Part shown: one piece after another, positions 8,410-16,983 of the stretch
How positions within the stretch are numbered: position 1 is the stretch's first letter
Layout of the letters: every line of letters begins with the position of its first letter
Origin: Noviherbaspirillum malthae
Lineage (GTDB): Bacteria > Pseudomonadota > Gammaproteobacteria > Burkholderiales > Burkholderiaceae_D
NCBI RefSeq assembly: GCF_015352985.1
Contig: NZ_JACYXF010000057.1
Span: 1-41,830, forward strand
Length of the DNA: 41,830 nt
Direction of reading: 5' to 3'
Made by a program: the position numbers and the translations under genes
Notes under the pieces: generated by a model
The model's input: the letters and a program-made list of their open reading frames with translations, nothing else
Told to the model about the DNA's origin: nothing
The model's database searches: none

Positions 8410-10005
8410 ATGGACGACTTCGACTGGAACAATCCGTATCCGACCACGCGCAGCCCGCTGATGGCGCGCAATGTCGTTTCCACTTCCCACCCGCTGGCGG
8501 CGCAGGCCGGCCTGCGCATGCTGCTGCGCGGCGGCAATGCCGTCGATGCGGCGATTGCCGCAGCCGCAGTGCTGACCGTAGTCGAGCCGGTCGGCTGCGG
8601 GCTGGGCAGCGATGCCTTCGCCATCCTGTGGGACGGCGAGCAGCTGCATGGCCTGAATTCTTCCGGCCCGGCGCCGCGGGCATGGACGCCCGAGTATTTC
8701 AGCAAGCATGACGGCCGCATTCCCGCGCTGGGCTGGGACACGGTAACCGTGCCGGGCATGGTGGCCGGCTGGGTGGAATTGTCGGAACGCTTCGGCAAGC
8801 TGCCCTTCGCCGAGCTGTTCGATCCGGCGATCGATGTCGCCGAGCGCGGCCACATGGTTACGCCGGTGGTGCAGAGCAAATGGGAAAAGGCCGTGCCCAG
8901 GCTCAAGGACCAGCCGGGCTATGCGCAGGCCTTCATGCCGCAGGGACGCGCGCCGCGCGTAGGCGAGAACTTCGTCTTCGCCGACGCCGCCCGTTCCCTG
9001 CTGCGCATCGCCGAAACCCATGGCGAAGCGTTTTATCGCGGCGAACTGGCCGAAGCGATTGCGCTGCATGCGAAGCAGAACGGCGCGGCCCTCACCGCTG
9101 ACGACCTGGCTGCGTTCCGCCCCGAATGGGTGACGCCGATCTCGCGCGACTACGGCGGCTATACCGTGCACGAGATTCCGCCGAACGGCCAGGGCATAAC
9201 GGCACTGATCGCGCTGGGCATCATCGAACAGCTTGACTTGCGCCGCTATCCTCTGGATTCGGCGGACTTCCACCATCTGATGATCGAAGCCATCAAGCTG
9301 GCCTTCGCCGACACCTACCGCTGGGTTGCCGATCTCAAGCACATGACCGAAGTCACCGCCGAACACCTGCTCGACGACGGCTATCTGGCCGAGCGCGCAA
9401 AACTGATCGACATGAAGCGCGCAGGCAACGCGGCGCACGGCACGCCGCCGCGCGGCGGCACGGTGTATCTCTCCGCCGCCGACGAGAGCGGCATGATGAT
9501 CAGCTTCATCCAGTCCAATTTCCTCGGCTTCGGTTCCGGCGTCGTGGTGCCGGGCACCGGCATCAGCCTGCACAACCGGGGCTGCGGATTCTCCACCGAT
9601 CCGGCGCATCCGAACTGCGTCGCCCCGGGCAAGCGCCCTTTCCATACCATCATCCCCGGTTTTCTCACCCGCGACGGCCTGCCGCAGATGAGCTTCGGCG
9701 TGATGGGCGCCAACATGCAGCCGCAGGGCCATGTCCAGATCCTGGCGCGCATGTTGTCTTACGGGCAACAGCCGCAGGCGGCCAGCGACGCGCCACGCTG
9801 GCGGGTCAATACCGGCCTGGAACTCGACATCGAGCGCGGCATGCCGCCTGAAGTGGTGGCGGAACTGGCGGCGCGCGGGCACCGGGTCAATACCCGCACC
9901 AAGAGCATCCATGATTTCGGCGCCGGGCAATTCATCTGGAAGACGGCCGACGGCTATGTCGCCGCCAGCGACACCCGGCGCGACGGCCAGGCCGTCGGTT
10001 TCTGA
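8410..10005 (+). CDS. Gamma-glutamyltransferase family N-terminal nucleophile hydrolase
   Basis: 531 residues from the ATG at 8410, which follows AGGGAGCTGCC. The fold is that of gamma-glutamyltranspeptidase / cephalosporin acylase, made as a proenzyme that self-cleaves before a threonine. The N-terminal part shows AQAGLRMLLRGGNAVDAAIAAA and EPVGCGLGSDAFA. The expected cleavage site is GGTVYLSAADESG, where the Thr after GG would become the nucleophile. Later come NFLGFGSGVVVPGTGISLHNRG and PGKRPFHTIIP. No Sec signal peptide is visible, unlike periplasmic Ggt, so it is probably cytoplasmic and may act on small gamma-glutamyl compounds or amides other than glutathione. The start is downstream of a long open frame without any start context. 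Confidence 0.92.
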   Translation: MDDFDWNNPYPTTRSPLMARNVVSTSHPLAAQAGLRMLLRGGNAVDAAIAAAAVLTVVEPVGCGLGSDAFAILWDGEQLHGLNSSGPAPRAWTPEYFSKHDGRIPALGWDTVTVPGMVAGWVELSERFGKLPFAELFDPAIDVAERGHMVTPVVQSKWEKAVPRLKDQPGYAQAFMPQGRAPRVGENFVFADAARSLLRIAETHGEAFYRGELAEAIALHAKQNGAALTADDLAAFRPEWVTPISRDYGGYTVHEIPPNGQGITALIALGIIEQLDLRRYPLDSADFHHLMIEAIKLAFADTYRWVADLKHMTEVTAEHLLDDGYLAERAKLIDMKRAGNAAHGTPPRGGTVYLSAADESGMMISFIQSNFLGFGSGVVVPGTGISLHNRGCGFSTDPAHPNCVAPGKRPFHTIIPGFLTRDGLPQMSFGVMGANMQPQGHVQILARMLSYGQQPQAASDAPRWRVNTGLELDIERGMPPEVVAELAARGHRVNTRTKSIHDFGAGQFIWKTADGYVAASDTRRDGQAVGF

Positions 10006-10148
10006 GATTCCGGCTTAACCGCCCAAACGCTTCGCTCCGGCAGACCGGCGGTTCACGCCCGAAAACCGCAGTTCGTCGCATTCCGCTTTCAAGCCCGCCG
10101 CGCCTTCCCGACAATGCCTTCATCGCACGGCATTTTCGGGAGCGCATC

Positions 10149-10529
10149 ATGGAATTCACTCCGGTCATCCTCATTCATGTACTCGCGGCAAGCGGCGCCA
10201 TCGTTGCCGGCGGCCTCGCGCTGGCGCTGAAAAAGGGCACGACCCTGCACCGCATCCTCGGCCGCACCTGGGTGGCGCTGATGCTGGTGACCGCGCTGGG
10301 CTCCTTTGCCATCCAGAGCCGGGGGCACCTGTTCTGGATCCACCTGCTGTCGGTGCTGGCGCTGGCCGGCCTGGGCGGCTCCATCTACGCGGTAGCCCGC
10401 GGCCGCATCCAGGCCCACCGGCGCGGCATGCGCTTCACCTATATCGGCCTGGTGACCGCCGGCATCTTCACCCTGCTGCCCAGCCGCCGCTTCGGTTACC
10501 TGGTCTGGCATGGCATCGGGCTGATCTGA
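10149..10529 (+). CDS. DUF2306-type four-helix membrane protein
   Basis: 126 residues, almost entirely hydrophobic, with four predicted membrane segments (about 5-25, 37-57, 62-80, 95-115). The histidine/arginine pattern around HRILGRTWVALML and the RRGMRFTYIGL segment fits the DUF2306 family of uncharacterised bacterial inner-membrane proteins. The ATG follows CGGGAGCGCATC. It lies 37 bp before the 2TM / LytS / LytTR operon on the same strand and could be read with it. No function is known. Confidence 0.75.
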   Translation: MEFTPVILIHVLAASGAIVAGGLALALKKGTTLHRILGRTWVALMLVTALGSFAIQSRGHLFWIHLLSVLALAGLGGSIYAVARGRIQAHRRGMRFTYIGLVTAGIFTLLPSRRFGYLVWHGIGLI

Positions 10530-10566
10530 TCCCGAACCGTCAATCGAACTTGCACAGGAGAACATC

Positions 10567-10842
10567 ATGAACACCTCCCCCACCTATCGAAACGCCCGTC
10601 GCCATGTGGAACGCAAGCTCGGCTTCGGCATCCATCTCGGCGTCTACCTGATGGTCAACATCGGCCTCGTGCTTCTCAATTTCCTGGTCTCGCCGCACAA
10701 GGTGTGGGCGGTCTGGCCGCTGTTCGGCTGGGGAATCGGGTTACTATTCCATGGTCTCGGCGTCTTCCTGCATGCACCGGGAACCGCATGGAAGGAACGC
10801 CTGATCGAACAGGAAATGAACAAGCATCGCCGCCCCGAATGA
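10567..10842 (+). CDS. 2TM domain protein
   Basis: 91 residues. An amphipathic, basic N-terminus (YRNARRHVERKLGFGIHLGVYL) leads into two membrane helices (about 22-42 and 48-70), then a polar tail with KERLIEQEMNKHR. This is the 2TM domain family, often found beside or fused to LytTR-type signalling proteins. The start has a strong CAGGAGAACATC ribosome binding site, and the stop overlaps the next start (ATGA), so it is translationally coupled to the histidine kinase. A role as an accessory membrane part of the sensor is plausible but unproven. Confidence 0.85.
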   Translation: MNTSPTYRNARRHVERKLGFGIHLGVYLMVNIGLVLLNFLVSPHKVWAVWPLFGWGIGLLFHGLGVFLHAPGTAWKERLIEQEMNKHRRPE

Positions 10843-11930
10843 ACACAGTCCAAGCCAACACACTTCAAGATTATCCGCGGCTGCGCCGGTTCGCCGCGGA
10901 TCTCGGCATTACCTGCATCTTCAATACCGCGATCGCGCTGGCCATCACTTACCTCATGCGCATCCACAGCTCGTTCTACGTCAATCTCGTGGTATCGATG
11001 TGCATCGGACTGACCATGGTATCCATCGTCGACGGCTGCCGGCTGCTGATGTGGGGCACCGGCAAGCCGCCGCGCCTGCCCTTCCTGCTGCTGTTCATCG
11101 TGGCGCTGCCGTCGGCCCAGTTCTTCGGCAACACGGTGGCAAGCTGGATACTCGGCATCCCGCGCGAAAGCATTACCGCCGTGCGCGCCAACAACACGGT
11201 CAGCTTCATGACCCTGTTCCTGCTGACCTGCATCGCGATCACCTGGTTCTTCTGGAGCCGGGGCAAGATGGAATACCTGAAGGCGCAGGCCGAAGCCGAG
11301 AAGGCCCGCGCCGCCGCCATCGAGAAGCAGGCGATCCAGGCGCAGCTGCAGATGCTGCAGGCGCAGATCGAGCCGCACATGCTGTTCAATACGCTGGCCA
11401 ACCTGCAGGGACTGATCGCCGTCGATGCGCAGCGCGCCCAGCACATGCTGGACCAGCTGATCCAGTACCTGCGCGCGACCCTGGCCTCGTCGCGTTCCGA
11501 GAAGACCACGCTGGCGCATGAATTCTCTCTGATGGATGCCTACCTGAGCCTGATGCAGGTGCGCATGGGCGCGCGCCTGAAGTACAGCCTGCACCTGCCG
11601 GAAGAGCTGCGCGCTCAGGAAGTGCCGCCGATGCTGATGCAGCCGCTGGTGGAAAACGCCATCAAGCACGGTATCGAGCCCAAGCTCGGCGGCGGCCATA
11701 TCGAGGTGTCGGCCCTGCGCGACGGCGGCATGCTGTGCCTGCGCATCGCCGATACCGGGCTCGGCCTTGAGCTTGAAGGGGGTGCCAGGCCCGCCGATGC
11801 GCACAGCACCCATGTCGGCCTGGCCAACATCCGCGACCGGCTGCGCGCGCTCTACGGCGAGCGGGCGTCGTTTGAACTGTCACCCAATGCGCCGGAAGGC
11901 GCGGTGGCCGAAGTGAGGATTCCATCATGA
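10839..11930 (+). CDS. LytS/YehU-like sensor histidine kinase
   Basis: 363 residues from an ATG overlapping the stop of the 2TM gene. About four membrane helices occupy residues 20-135, followed by an alanine-rich helix (KAQAEAEKARAAAIEKQAIQ) and a His_kinase domain with phospho-acceptor H180 in QAQIEPHMLFNTLANL. The ATPase domain has LVENAIKHGIEPKLGGG (N box) and DTGLGLEL (G box). This is the histidine-kinase type that partners LytTR regulators, here encoded immediately downstream with another ATGA overlap. The family consensus NPHFLFN is EPHMLFN here. The signal is unknown; there is no large periplasmic domain, so it may sense the membrane or its 2TM neighbour. Confidence 0.93.
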   Translation: MNTVQANTLQDYPRLRRFAADLGITCIFNTAIALAITYLMRIHSSFYVNLVVSMCIGLTMVSIVDGCRLLMWGTGKPPRLPFLLLFIVALPSAQFFGNTVASWILGIPRESITAVRANNTVSFMTLFLLTCIAITWFFWSRGKMEYLKAQAEAEKARAAAIEKQAIQAQLQMLQAQIEPHMLFNTLANLQGLIAVDAQRAQHMLDQLIQYLRATLASSRSEKTTLAHEFSLMDAYLSLMQVRMGARLKYSLHLPEELRAQEVPPMLMQPLVENAIKHGIEPKLGGGHIEVSALRDGGMLCLRIADTGLGLELEGGARPADAHSTHVGLANIRDRLRALYGERASFELSPNAPEGAVAEVRIPS

Positions 11931-12718
11931 ACAGACTGCGCGCACTGATCGCCGAAGACGAACCCATCCTTGCCTTCACCCTGCAGCAGACGCTGCAGCG
12001 GCTGTGGCCGGAGATGCAGGTCTGCGGCGTCGTCGACAATGGCGTGAGCGCGGTGCAGGAAGCCCTTGCGCAGCGGCCGGATGTGCTGTTCCTGGACATC
12101 AGGATGCCAGGCAAGACCGGCATCGAAGCGGCCCAGGAACTGGCCGAGGACTGGCCGGAACAGGTGCCCTTCCCGCTGGTCGTGTTCGTGACGGCCTATG
12201 ATGAATTTGCGCTGCAGGCTTTCGAGCAGGCGGCGGCGGATTACGTGCTCAAGCCGGTCAGCGATGCCCGCCTCGGCAAGACCGTCGAGCGGCTCAAGGC
12301 GCGGCTGCAGCGGCATGCGGAGCGGGATGCGGCGCTCGAGCGCATCGTCGGACAATTGCGCACGCTGGTACCGGTGGAGTCGCAGCAGAGCGAGAAGCTG
12401 AACATCATCCGCGCTGCGGTGGGCAACCAGATCAGGCTGATTCCGGTCGCCGATGTGCATTACTTCGAGGCGACCGACAAGTATGTGAATGTGGTGACCG
12501 CCGACGGCGAGTCATTGATACGCACCAGCCTGAAGGAATTGATGCCGCAGCTCGACGGCAGCCGGTTCTGGCAGATTCATCGCGGCACGGTGGTCAACGT
12601 GCAGTGCATTCAGGCCGCCATACGGGACGAGAGCGGCAAGCTGTCGCTCAGGCTCCGCGACAGGGACGCGATGCTGCCGGTGAGCCGCGTGTATGCCCAC
12701 CTGTTCCGGCAGATGTGA
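11927..12718 (+). CDS. LytTR-family response regulator
   Basis: 263 residues. The receiver domain (about 1-125) has the acidic pocket AEDEP, phospho-acceptor D57 in VLFLDIRMPGKTG, the conserved Thr in VFVTAYDEFAL and Lys in YVLKPVSD. The LytTR DNA-binding domain (about 160-262) includes VHYFEATDKYVNVVTADGE, IRTSLKELMPQLD and FWQIHRGTVVNV. It is coupled to the kinase by a 4-bp overlap and should be its transcriptional output. LytTR proteins bind paired direct repeats; no obvious pair is seen in this window, so the target genes are unknown. Confidence 0.95.
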   Translation: MNRLRALIAEDEPILAFTLQQTLQRLWPEMQVCGVVDNGVSAVQEALAQRPDVLFLDIRMPGKTGIEAAQELAEDWPEQVPFPLVVFVTAYDEFALQAFEQAAADYVLKPVSDARLGKTVERLKARLQRHAERDAALERIVGQLRTLVPVESQQSEKLNIIRAAVGNQIRLIPVADVHYFEATDKYVNVVTADGESLIRTSLKELMPQLDGSRFWQIHRGTVVNVQCIQAAIRDESGKLSLRLRDRDAMLPVSRVYAHLFRQM

Positions 12719-12743
12719 CCGGGCGAATCTTCAAGCCGATCCT

Positions 12744-13157
12744 TCAAGCCGCGCGCTGCAGGGCAAATACCGCCAGCGGCACCGCGCCGAACAGCAGGGT
12801 CAGCATCATGCGCGCACGGTTGCCGAGCACGTCACCCCTGCTGAAGGTGGTCAGCGCAAACGTGCCGGCGGCGTAGATCAGCGCAAGGAAGAACAGCACG
12901 CCGACGCCCAGCGACTGCACCGCCTGTCCGGTGAACTGGAAGGCCAGCACTGCCGCGGCGGCCAGCCCGCCCAGCATGATCAACCAGCCGAGCGCACCGC
13001 GAATGCGCCCCGGATGCGCATTGGCCTGGCCGCTCAGTTCCATGCGCCTTGATCTCACGTCGCGCTGCAGGAGAAAGACCAGCAGCGAATCCACTTCCCG
13101 GTATTGCAATATGCCCACCGCGGCTGCGGCTTCCAGATCCTCGCGTCGAATGTTCAT
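12744..13157 (-). CDS. Small membrane protein with DUF2157-like N-terminus
   Basis: 137 residues from the ATG at 13157, preceded by CAAGGAGCGAGC. The first 30 residues (MNIRREDLEAAAAVGILQY) closely match the start of the 362-aa gene at 13539-14627 (MKLKREDLQAAAEAGFIEP), and both share almost the same ribosome binding region. Three membrane helices follow (about 60-80, 85-108, 115-135). It looks like a short paralogue or trimmed copy of the larger protein. An extended start upstream is possible but lacks a ribosome binding site. Function unknown. It converges on the LytTR gene with a 25-bp gap and no terminator visible. Confidence 0.75.
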   Translation of the reverse strand: MNIRREDLEAAAAVGILQYREVDSLLVFLLQRDVRSRRMELSGQANAHPGRIRGALGWLIMLGGLAAAAVLAFQFTGQAVQSLGVGVLFFLALIYAAGTFALTTFSRGDVLGNRARMMLTLLFGAVPLAVFALQRAA

Positions 13158-13538
13158 GCTCGCTCCTTGAATGTCCTGCATCTGACAACGCAGGTAGGCA
13201 ATACCGTGCGGCATGGGCCAGCCGCAGGTCGTGCGTACCGTGATGATGACAAGCGCCCGCGTTGCCCATGCCTTGCATGGCTGCCGGCTTCTGTGATGCT
13301 GGACTGCAGACCAGCGGGGAGCTGCGCGTGATGATGTTCAGAAGGTATCCGGCGCTTGGCGCTTTGCTTATATGGCGTATTTAAACCACTTTCAAATGCG
13401 AGGAAATAGATGTACATCAAGGCGCGCAAGGCAACCGCCAAGTCCTTTAAGCAAAGTCAACTACAAGAACTTGATAAGCATGATTTGAAGGCATAAAGCC
13501 TGTTACTTCATCGTTATGAATCTGGTTACACGGCCGCT
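13158..13538. other. Intergenic gap of 381 bp
   Basis: No recognised gene. The left third carries the upstream region of the small membrane protein. Positions about 13360-13515 are distinctly AT-richer than the surroundings and contain one short ORF with a ribosome binding site (13410-13496, listed separately). No terminator or clear inverted repeat was found. Confidence 0.6.
13410..13496 (+). CDS. Candidate 28-residue basic small protein
   Basis: An ATG five bases after GAGGAAA opens a 28-codon frame (MYIKARKATAKSFKQSQL and so on, ending in DLKA), rich in lysine and glutamine. It lies in an AT-rich pocket between two minus-strand membrane-protein genes. The good ribosome binding site and skewed composition argue for it; the short length and lack of a recognised family argue against. 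Treat as a candidate only. Confidence 0.3.
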   Translation: MYIKARKATAKSFKQSQLQELDKHDLKA

Positions 13539-14627
13539 TCAAGGCCGTCTCGCATCGAGCAGTTCGCGCATCTGGTCCGGCAGCCATGCCCGCAGCTTCG
13601 CGGAAAGCGCGGCTTCATGCCTGCTCCACCACAGCCCCAGACCGATCAGTGCAAAACCCAGCAGGCTCAGGACGAGCACGAAGGCGATGCTGTTCCTGAA
13701 CAGGTTCCACGAGAGGTCGCCCAGCACCAGCGCAATACCGATGCCGCCGAACACCGCGAACATGCGCCGGCCAAGCAGCGCGCCCGTGAACACCAGACCG
13801 ACATTGACGGCCAGATAAACCAGCTTGCCGGCAAGCTGGCCCGAGCCCATCAGCGACAGCGCGCCCCAGAAAGTCATCAGGCCGAACAGATACAGCCAGT
13901 AGGCATAATCCCTGCCGCGGCGGGTGCGCAGGTCCACGGAGAAAGCCAGCAGCAGCATGAGCATGCCGAAGGCCAGGGAAATCATTTTCCGCAGCTCCCA
14001 AACGCGGCCGCTGAACCATCCTCCGCTTTCGCCGGCCCCGGCGATCAGGGCCGGTCCGATATCCATGCCCATGTACCACAAGGTGACGGCGATCGGCATC
14101 ATCAGGAAGGGATAGCGGAAGCGCCGCAGCATGGCGGCGCCGGCCGCCAGCGTTGCCAGTTCCATCACCAGCCACCGCCAGTCGATGTAGCGGTGATAGT
14201 CCCGGTAATGCTCGGCATGCATGCCGTCGCTCCAGATGCCGAGCACGCGCTGCAAGGCGTAGACGGCTAGCGGCACCAGGGCGACCGCCAGCGCGGCGAA
14301 GATCCCGGCCGGAATGGGGTGGCCTCGCCTTTCCAGCATGACGGCGACCGCAATGGCCGCCGCTGCATACAGCGAGGAAATCAGCAGCAGGGCCGGCATG
14401 CCGGCGGCTTCCACCGCCAGCGTCGCAAACACGGTGGCGGCGCCGATGGCCAGCATGCCGCCGAGGTAGTACAGCACATGGGTGCCCGAGAAACGGGCGG
14501 CGCCCGGATGCGGCGCCTGGCTCAGGCTCAGGCGCCGGCCGAGAAAATCCAGCAGGCCGTCGATCTGCACCGGTTCAATAAATCCGGCCTCGGCCGCCGC
14601 CTGCAAATCCTCGCGTTTCAGTTTCAT
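13539..14627 (-). CDS. DUF2157-type polytopic membrane protein
   Basis: 362 residues from the ATG at 14627, preceded by CGGGAGCAAGC. A short cytoplasmic N-terminal domain (KLKREDLQAAAEAGFIEP, then a leucine-rich helix) is followed by about ten membrane helices, with small loops such as RTRRGRDYAYW and a C-terminal RAWLPDQMRELLDARRP. The N-terminal module and polytopic layout fit DUF2157-like proteins, which have no established function. It is a paralogue of 12744-13157, sharing the first 30 residues and start context. Divergent from ynfA. Confidence 0.8.
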   Translation of the reverse strand: MKLKREDLQAAAEAGFIEPVQIDGLLDFLGRRLSLSQAPHPGAARFSGTHVLYYLGGMLAIGAATVFATLAVEAAGMPALLLISSLYAAAAIAVAVMLERRGHPIPAGIFAALAVALVPLAVYALQRVLGIWSDGMHAEHYRDYHRYIDWRWLVMELATLAAGAAMLRRFRYPFLMMPIAVTLWYMGMDIGPALIAGAGESGGWFSGRVWELRKMISLAFGMLMLLLAFSVDLRTRRGRDYAYWLYLFGLMTFWGALSLMGSGQLAGKLVYLAVNVGLVFTGALLGRRMFAVFGGIGIALVLGDLSWNLFRNSIAFVLVLSLLGFALIGLGLWWSRHEAALSAKLRAWLPDQMRELLDARRP

Positions 14628-14767
14628 GCTTGCTCCCGGGTTATCATGCGTTGGCAATGTAATACCAATTTCCCCTGCTGCCTACCTGGAAAGCCTGAGG
14701 CGGCCGACGCTGCTACGGCCGGTCGCAGTTTGCGATACCTTCAGTTAGCTTGATACCGACAACATCC

Positions 14768-15100
14768 ATGCTCGCCGCCAAAACCCTTGTTCTTTTCGTC
14801 CTGACCGCGCTTGCCGAGATCATCGGCTGCTATCTGCCGTATCTCTGGCTCAAGAAAGGCGCCTCGCCGTGGCTTCTCCTGCCGGCGGCATTAAGCCTGG
14901 CCGTCTTCGCCTGGCTGCTCACCCTGCATCCGAATGCGGCGGGACGGGTGTATGCCGCCTACGGCGGGGTCTACATCACCGTCGCGCTGGCCTGGCTGTG
15001 GGCGGTCGACGGCATTCGTCCTTCCGCATGGGATGTCGCAGGCGTGATGGTGTCGCTGGCCGGAATGGGGATCATCATGTTCGCGCCGCGGGGCGGGTAA
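14768..15100 (+). CDS. ynfA: YnfA family (UPF0060) inner-membrane protein
   Basis: 110 residues (E. coli YnfA has 108) with four membrane helices. Family landmarks are ALAEIIGCYLPYLWLKKG near the N-terminus, LHPNAAGRVYAAYGGVYI in the middle, and WDVAGVMVSLAGMGIIMFAPR at the end. YnfA resembles small multidrug-resistance exporters; a transport role is likely but the substrate is not known here. The ATG at 14768 gives the family length; an in-frame TTG 18 bp earlier is less likely. No strong ribosome binding site precedes it. It ends 74 bp before glnS. Confidence 0.93.
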   Translation: MLAAKTLVLFVLTALAEIIGCYLPYLWLKKGASPWLLLPAALSLAVFAWLLTLHPNAAGRVYAAYGGVYITVALAWLWAVDGIRPSAWDVAGVMVSLAGMGIIMFAPRGG

Positions 15101-15132
15101 AGCGGTTTCTTCCCGCTCCTTCCCCGTACGGT

Positions 15133-15138
15133 AAAATG
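15133..15138 (+). promoter_or_regulatory. Candidate -10 box of the glnS promoter
   Basis: TAAAAT within GGTAAAATGC matches the sigma70 -10 at 5 of 6 positions and lies 36 bp upstream of the glnS ATG, in a short gap after ynfA. No good -35 is found at normal spacing, so the call rests on the -10 and its position. Confidence 0.35.
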
Positions 15139-15174
15139 CTGCCAGTCTTTCAATCCAAGCAAAACCCAGAATTC

Positions 15175-16917
15175 ATGAGCAACGATCCCAAAGCCACTGC
15201 CGACAGCGCAAATGCCTCCAATTTCCTGCGCGGCCTGATCGAATCCGACATTGCTTCCGGCAAATACAAGCAGCGTACCGATACCCTCGGCCGCCCCCTG
15301 CCCTCGGTCGTCACCCGTTTCCCCCCCGAACCGAACGGCTACCTGCACATCGGCCATGCCAAGGCGATCTGCGTCGACTTCGGCCTGGCGCGCGATTTCG
15401 GCGGACGCTGCCACATGCGCTTCGACGACACCAATCCCACCAAGGAAGAACAGGAATACGTCGATACCATCCTCGACAGCGTCAAGTGGCTGGGTTTCGA
15501 CTGGAAGGACGAGACCGGCGAGCATCTGTATTTCGCCAGCGACTACTTCGACAAGTTCTATGAAATCGCCGAATACCTGATCACCGCCGGCCACGCCTAC
15601 GTGGACAGCCAGAGCGCGGAAGACATGGCGAAGAACCGCGGCAATTTCGGTGAGCCCGGCAAGAACTCACCCTTCCGCGACCGCCCCGCAGAGGAATCGC
15701 TCGACCTGTTCCGCCGCATGAAGGCAGGCCAATTCAAGGACGGCGAGCACATCCTGCGCGCGAAGATCGACATGGCTTCGCCGAACATGAACCTGCGTGA
15801 TCCGGCGATCTACCGCATCCGCCATGCGCATCACCACCGCACCGGCGACAAGTGGTGCATCTATCCGATGTACGACTTCGCACACCCGCTGGAAGACGCG
15901 ATCGAAAGCGTCAGCCATTCCTTCTGCACGCTGGAATTCCAGGACCACCGCCCCTTCTACGACTGGGTGCTGGAACGCGCGGCCGAAGGCGGCTTCTTCA
16001 AGCGCCCGCTGCCCGAGCAGACCGAGTTCGCGCGCCTGAACCTGACCTATGCCATCACCAGCAAGCGCAAGCTGCGCCAGCTGATCGACGACGGCATCGT
16101 CAGCGGCTGGGACGATCCGCGCATGCCCACCATCGTCGGCCTGCGCCGCCGCGGCTACACGCCGGAATCCATCCAGCTGTTCTGCGAGCGCGTCGGCGTG
16201 GCCAAGGCCGACAGCTGGATCGACATGAGCACGCTCGAAGGCGCGCTGCGCGACGACCTCGACGCCAAGGCGCCGCGCGCGGTCGCCGTGCTCAGGCCGC
16301 TCAAGCTCATCATCGACAATTTCCCCGACAGCCTGGTCGACGAATGCAGCGCCCCGGTGCATCCGCATCATCCGGAACGCGGCCAGCGCCATTTCCCGAT
16401 CACCAAGGAATTGTGGATCGAGGAGGAAGACTTCATGGAAACGCCGAGCAAGGGCTACTTCCGCCTCTTCCCCGGCAACAAGGTGCGCCTGCGCTACGGC
16501 TACGTGGTCGAATGCACGGCCTGCGACAAGGATGCCGACGGCAACGTGATCGCGGTGCACTGCAATTACTTCCCCGATTCCAAGAGCGGCACCGACGGCG
16601 CCAACAACTACAAGGTCAAGGGCACCATCCATTGGGTCAGCGCGACCCATGCGCTGGAAGCCGAGGTGCGGCTCTACGACCGGCTGTTCAGCGACCCGCA
16701 TCCGGATGCCGGCGGCAAGGACTTCAAGGCCGCGCTGAACCCGACTGCCAAGGAAGTCATCACCGCCTATCTGGAGCACGGCATGCGCGCCGCCCTGCCG
16801 GACGACAAGTTCCAGTTCGAACGGCACGGCTACTTCGTCGCCGACCGCGTGGATTCGCAGCCCGGCAAGCCGGTATTCAACCGGGTAGTGACGCTGAAGG
16901 ATAGCTGGGGGAAGTGA
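15175..16917 (+). CDS. glnS: Glutamine--tRNA ligase
   Basis: 580 residues, class I GlnRS. It charges tRNA-Gln directly, so this organism need not rely only on the GatCAB amidation route for Gln-tRNA. Landmarks: RFPPEPNGYLHIGHAKAIC with the HIGH motif at 58-61, FDDTNPTKEEQEY, the SKRKL signature in ITSKRKLRQLIDDG (KMSKS equivalent), GWDDPRMPTIVGLRRRGY, and the C-terminal anticodon-binding beta barrels (KGYFRLFPGNKVRLRYGY, HWVSATHALEAEVRLYDRLF). The start at 15175 follows a short, weak ribosome binding region; a longer open frame upstream overlaps ynfA and is not coding. A strong terminator follows the stop. Confidence 0.99.
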   Translation: MSNDPKATADSANASNFLRGLIESDIASGKYKQRTDTLGRPLPSVVTRFPPEPNGYLHIGHAKAICVDFGLARDFGGRCHMRFDDTNPTKEEQEYVDTILDSVKWLGFDWKDETGEHLYFASDYFDKFYEIAEYLITAGHAYVDSQSAEDMAKNRGNFGEPGKNSPFRDRPAEESLDLFRRMKAGQFKDGEHILRAKIDMASPNMNLRDPAIYRIRHAHHHRTGDKWCIYPMYDFAHPLEDAIESVSHSFCTLEFQDHRPFYDWVLERAAEGGFFKRPLPEQTEFARLNLTYAITSKRKLRQLIDDGIVSGWDDPRMPTIVGLRRRGYTPESIQLFCERVGVAKADSWIDMSTLEGALRDDLDAKAPRAVAVLRPLKLIIDNFPDSLVDECSAPVHPHHPERGQRHFPITKELWIEEEDFMETPSKGYFRLFPGNKVRLRYGYVVECTACDKDADGNVIAVHCNYFPDSKSGTDGANNYKVKGTIHWVSATHALEAEVRLYDRLFSDPHPDAGGKDFKAALNPTAKEVITAYLEHGMRAALPDDKFQFERHGYFVADRVDSQPGKPVFNRVVTLKDSWGK

Positions 16918-16946
16918 TCCTTCCGGAGTGGTATGCAGCACATTGA

Positions 16947-16975
16947 AAGCCATGGCTTGATGCCATGGCTTTTTT
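16947..16975 (+). terminator. Intrinsic terminator of glnS
   Basis: AAGCCATGGC (16947-16956) pairs with GCCATGGCTT (16962-16971) around a TTGAT loop and runs into six T. It sits 30 bp after the glnS stop. The A-run on the left side is short, so it mainly serves the plus strand. Confidence 0.93.
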
Positions 16976-16983
16976 CATTCGAG

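Noticed and set aside
6255..8906. Long minus-strand open frame opposite the cyclase, CoA-transferase and Ggt-like genes
   Set aside because: Antisense to well-supported genes in three parts; no ribosome binding site or recognisable domain.
8377..9930. Minus-strand open frame opposite the Ggt-like gene
   Set aside because: Antisense to a full-length recognised enzyme.
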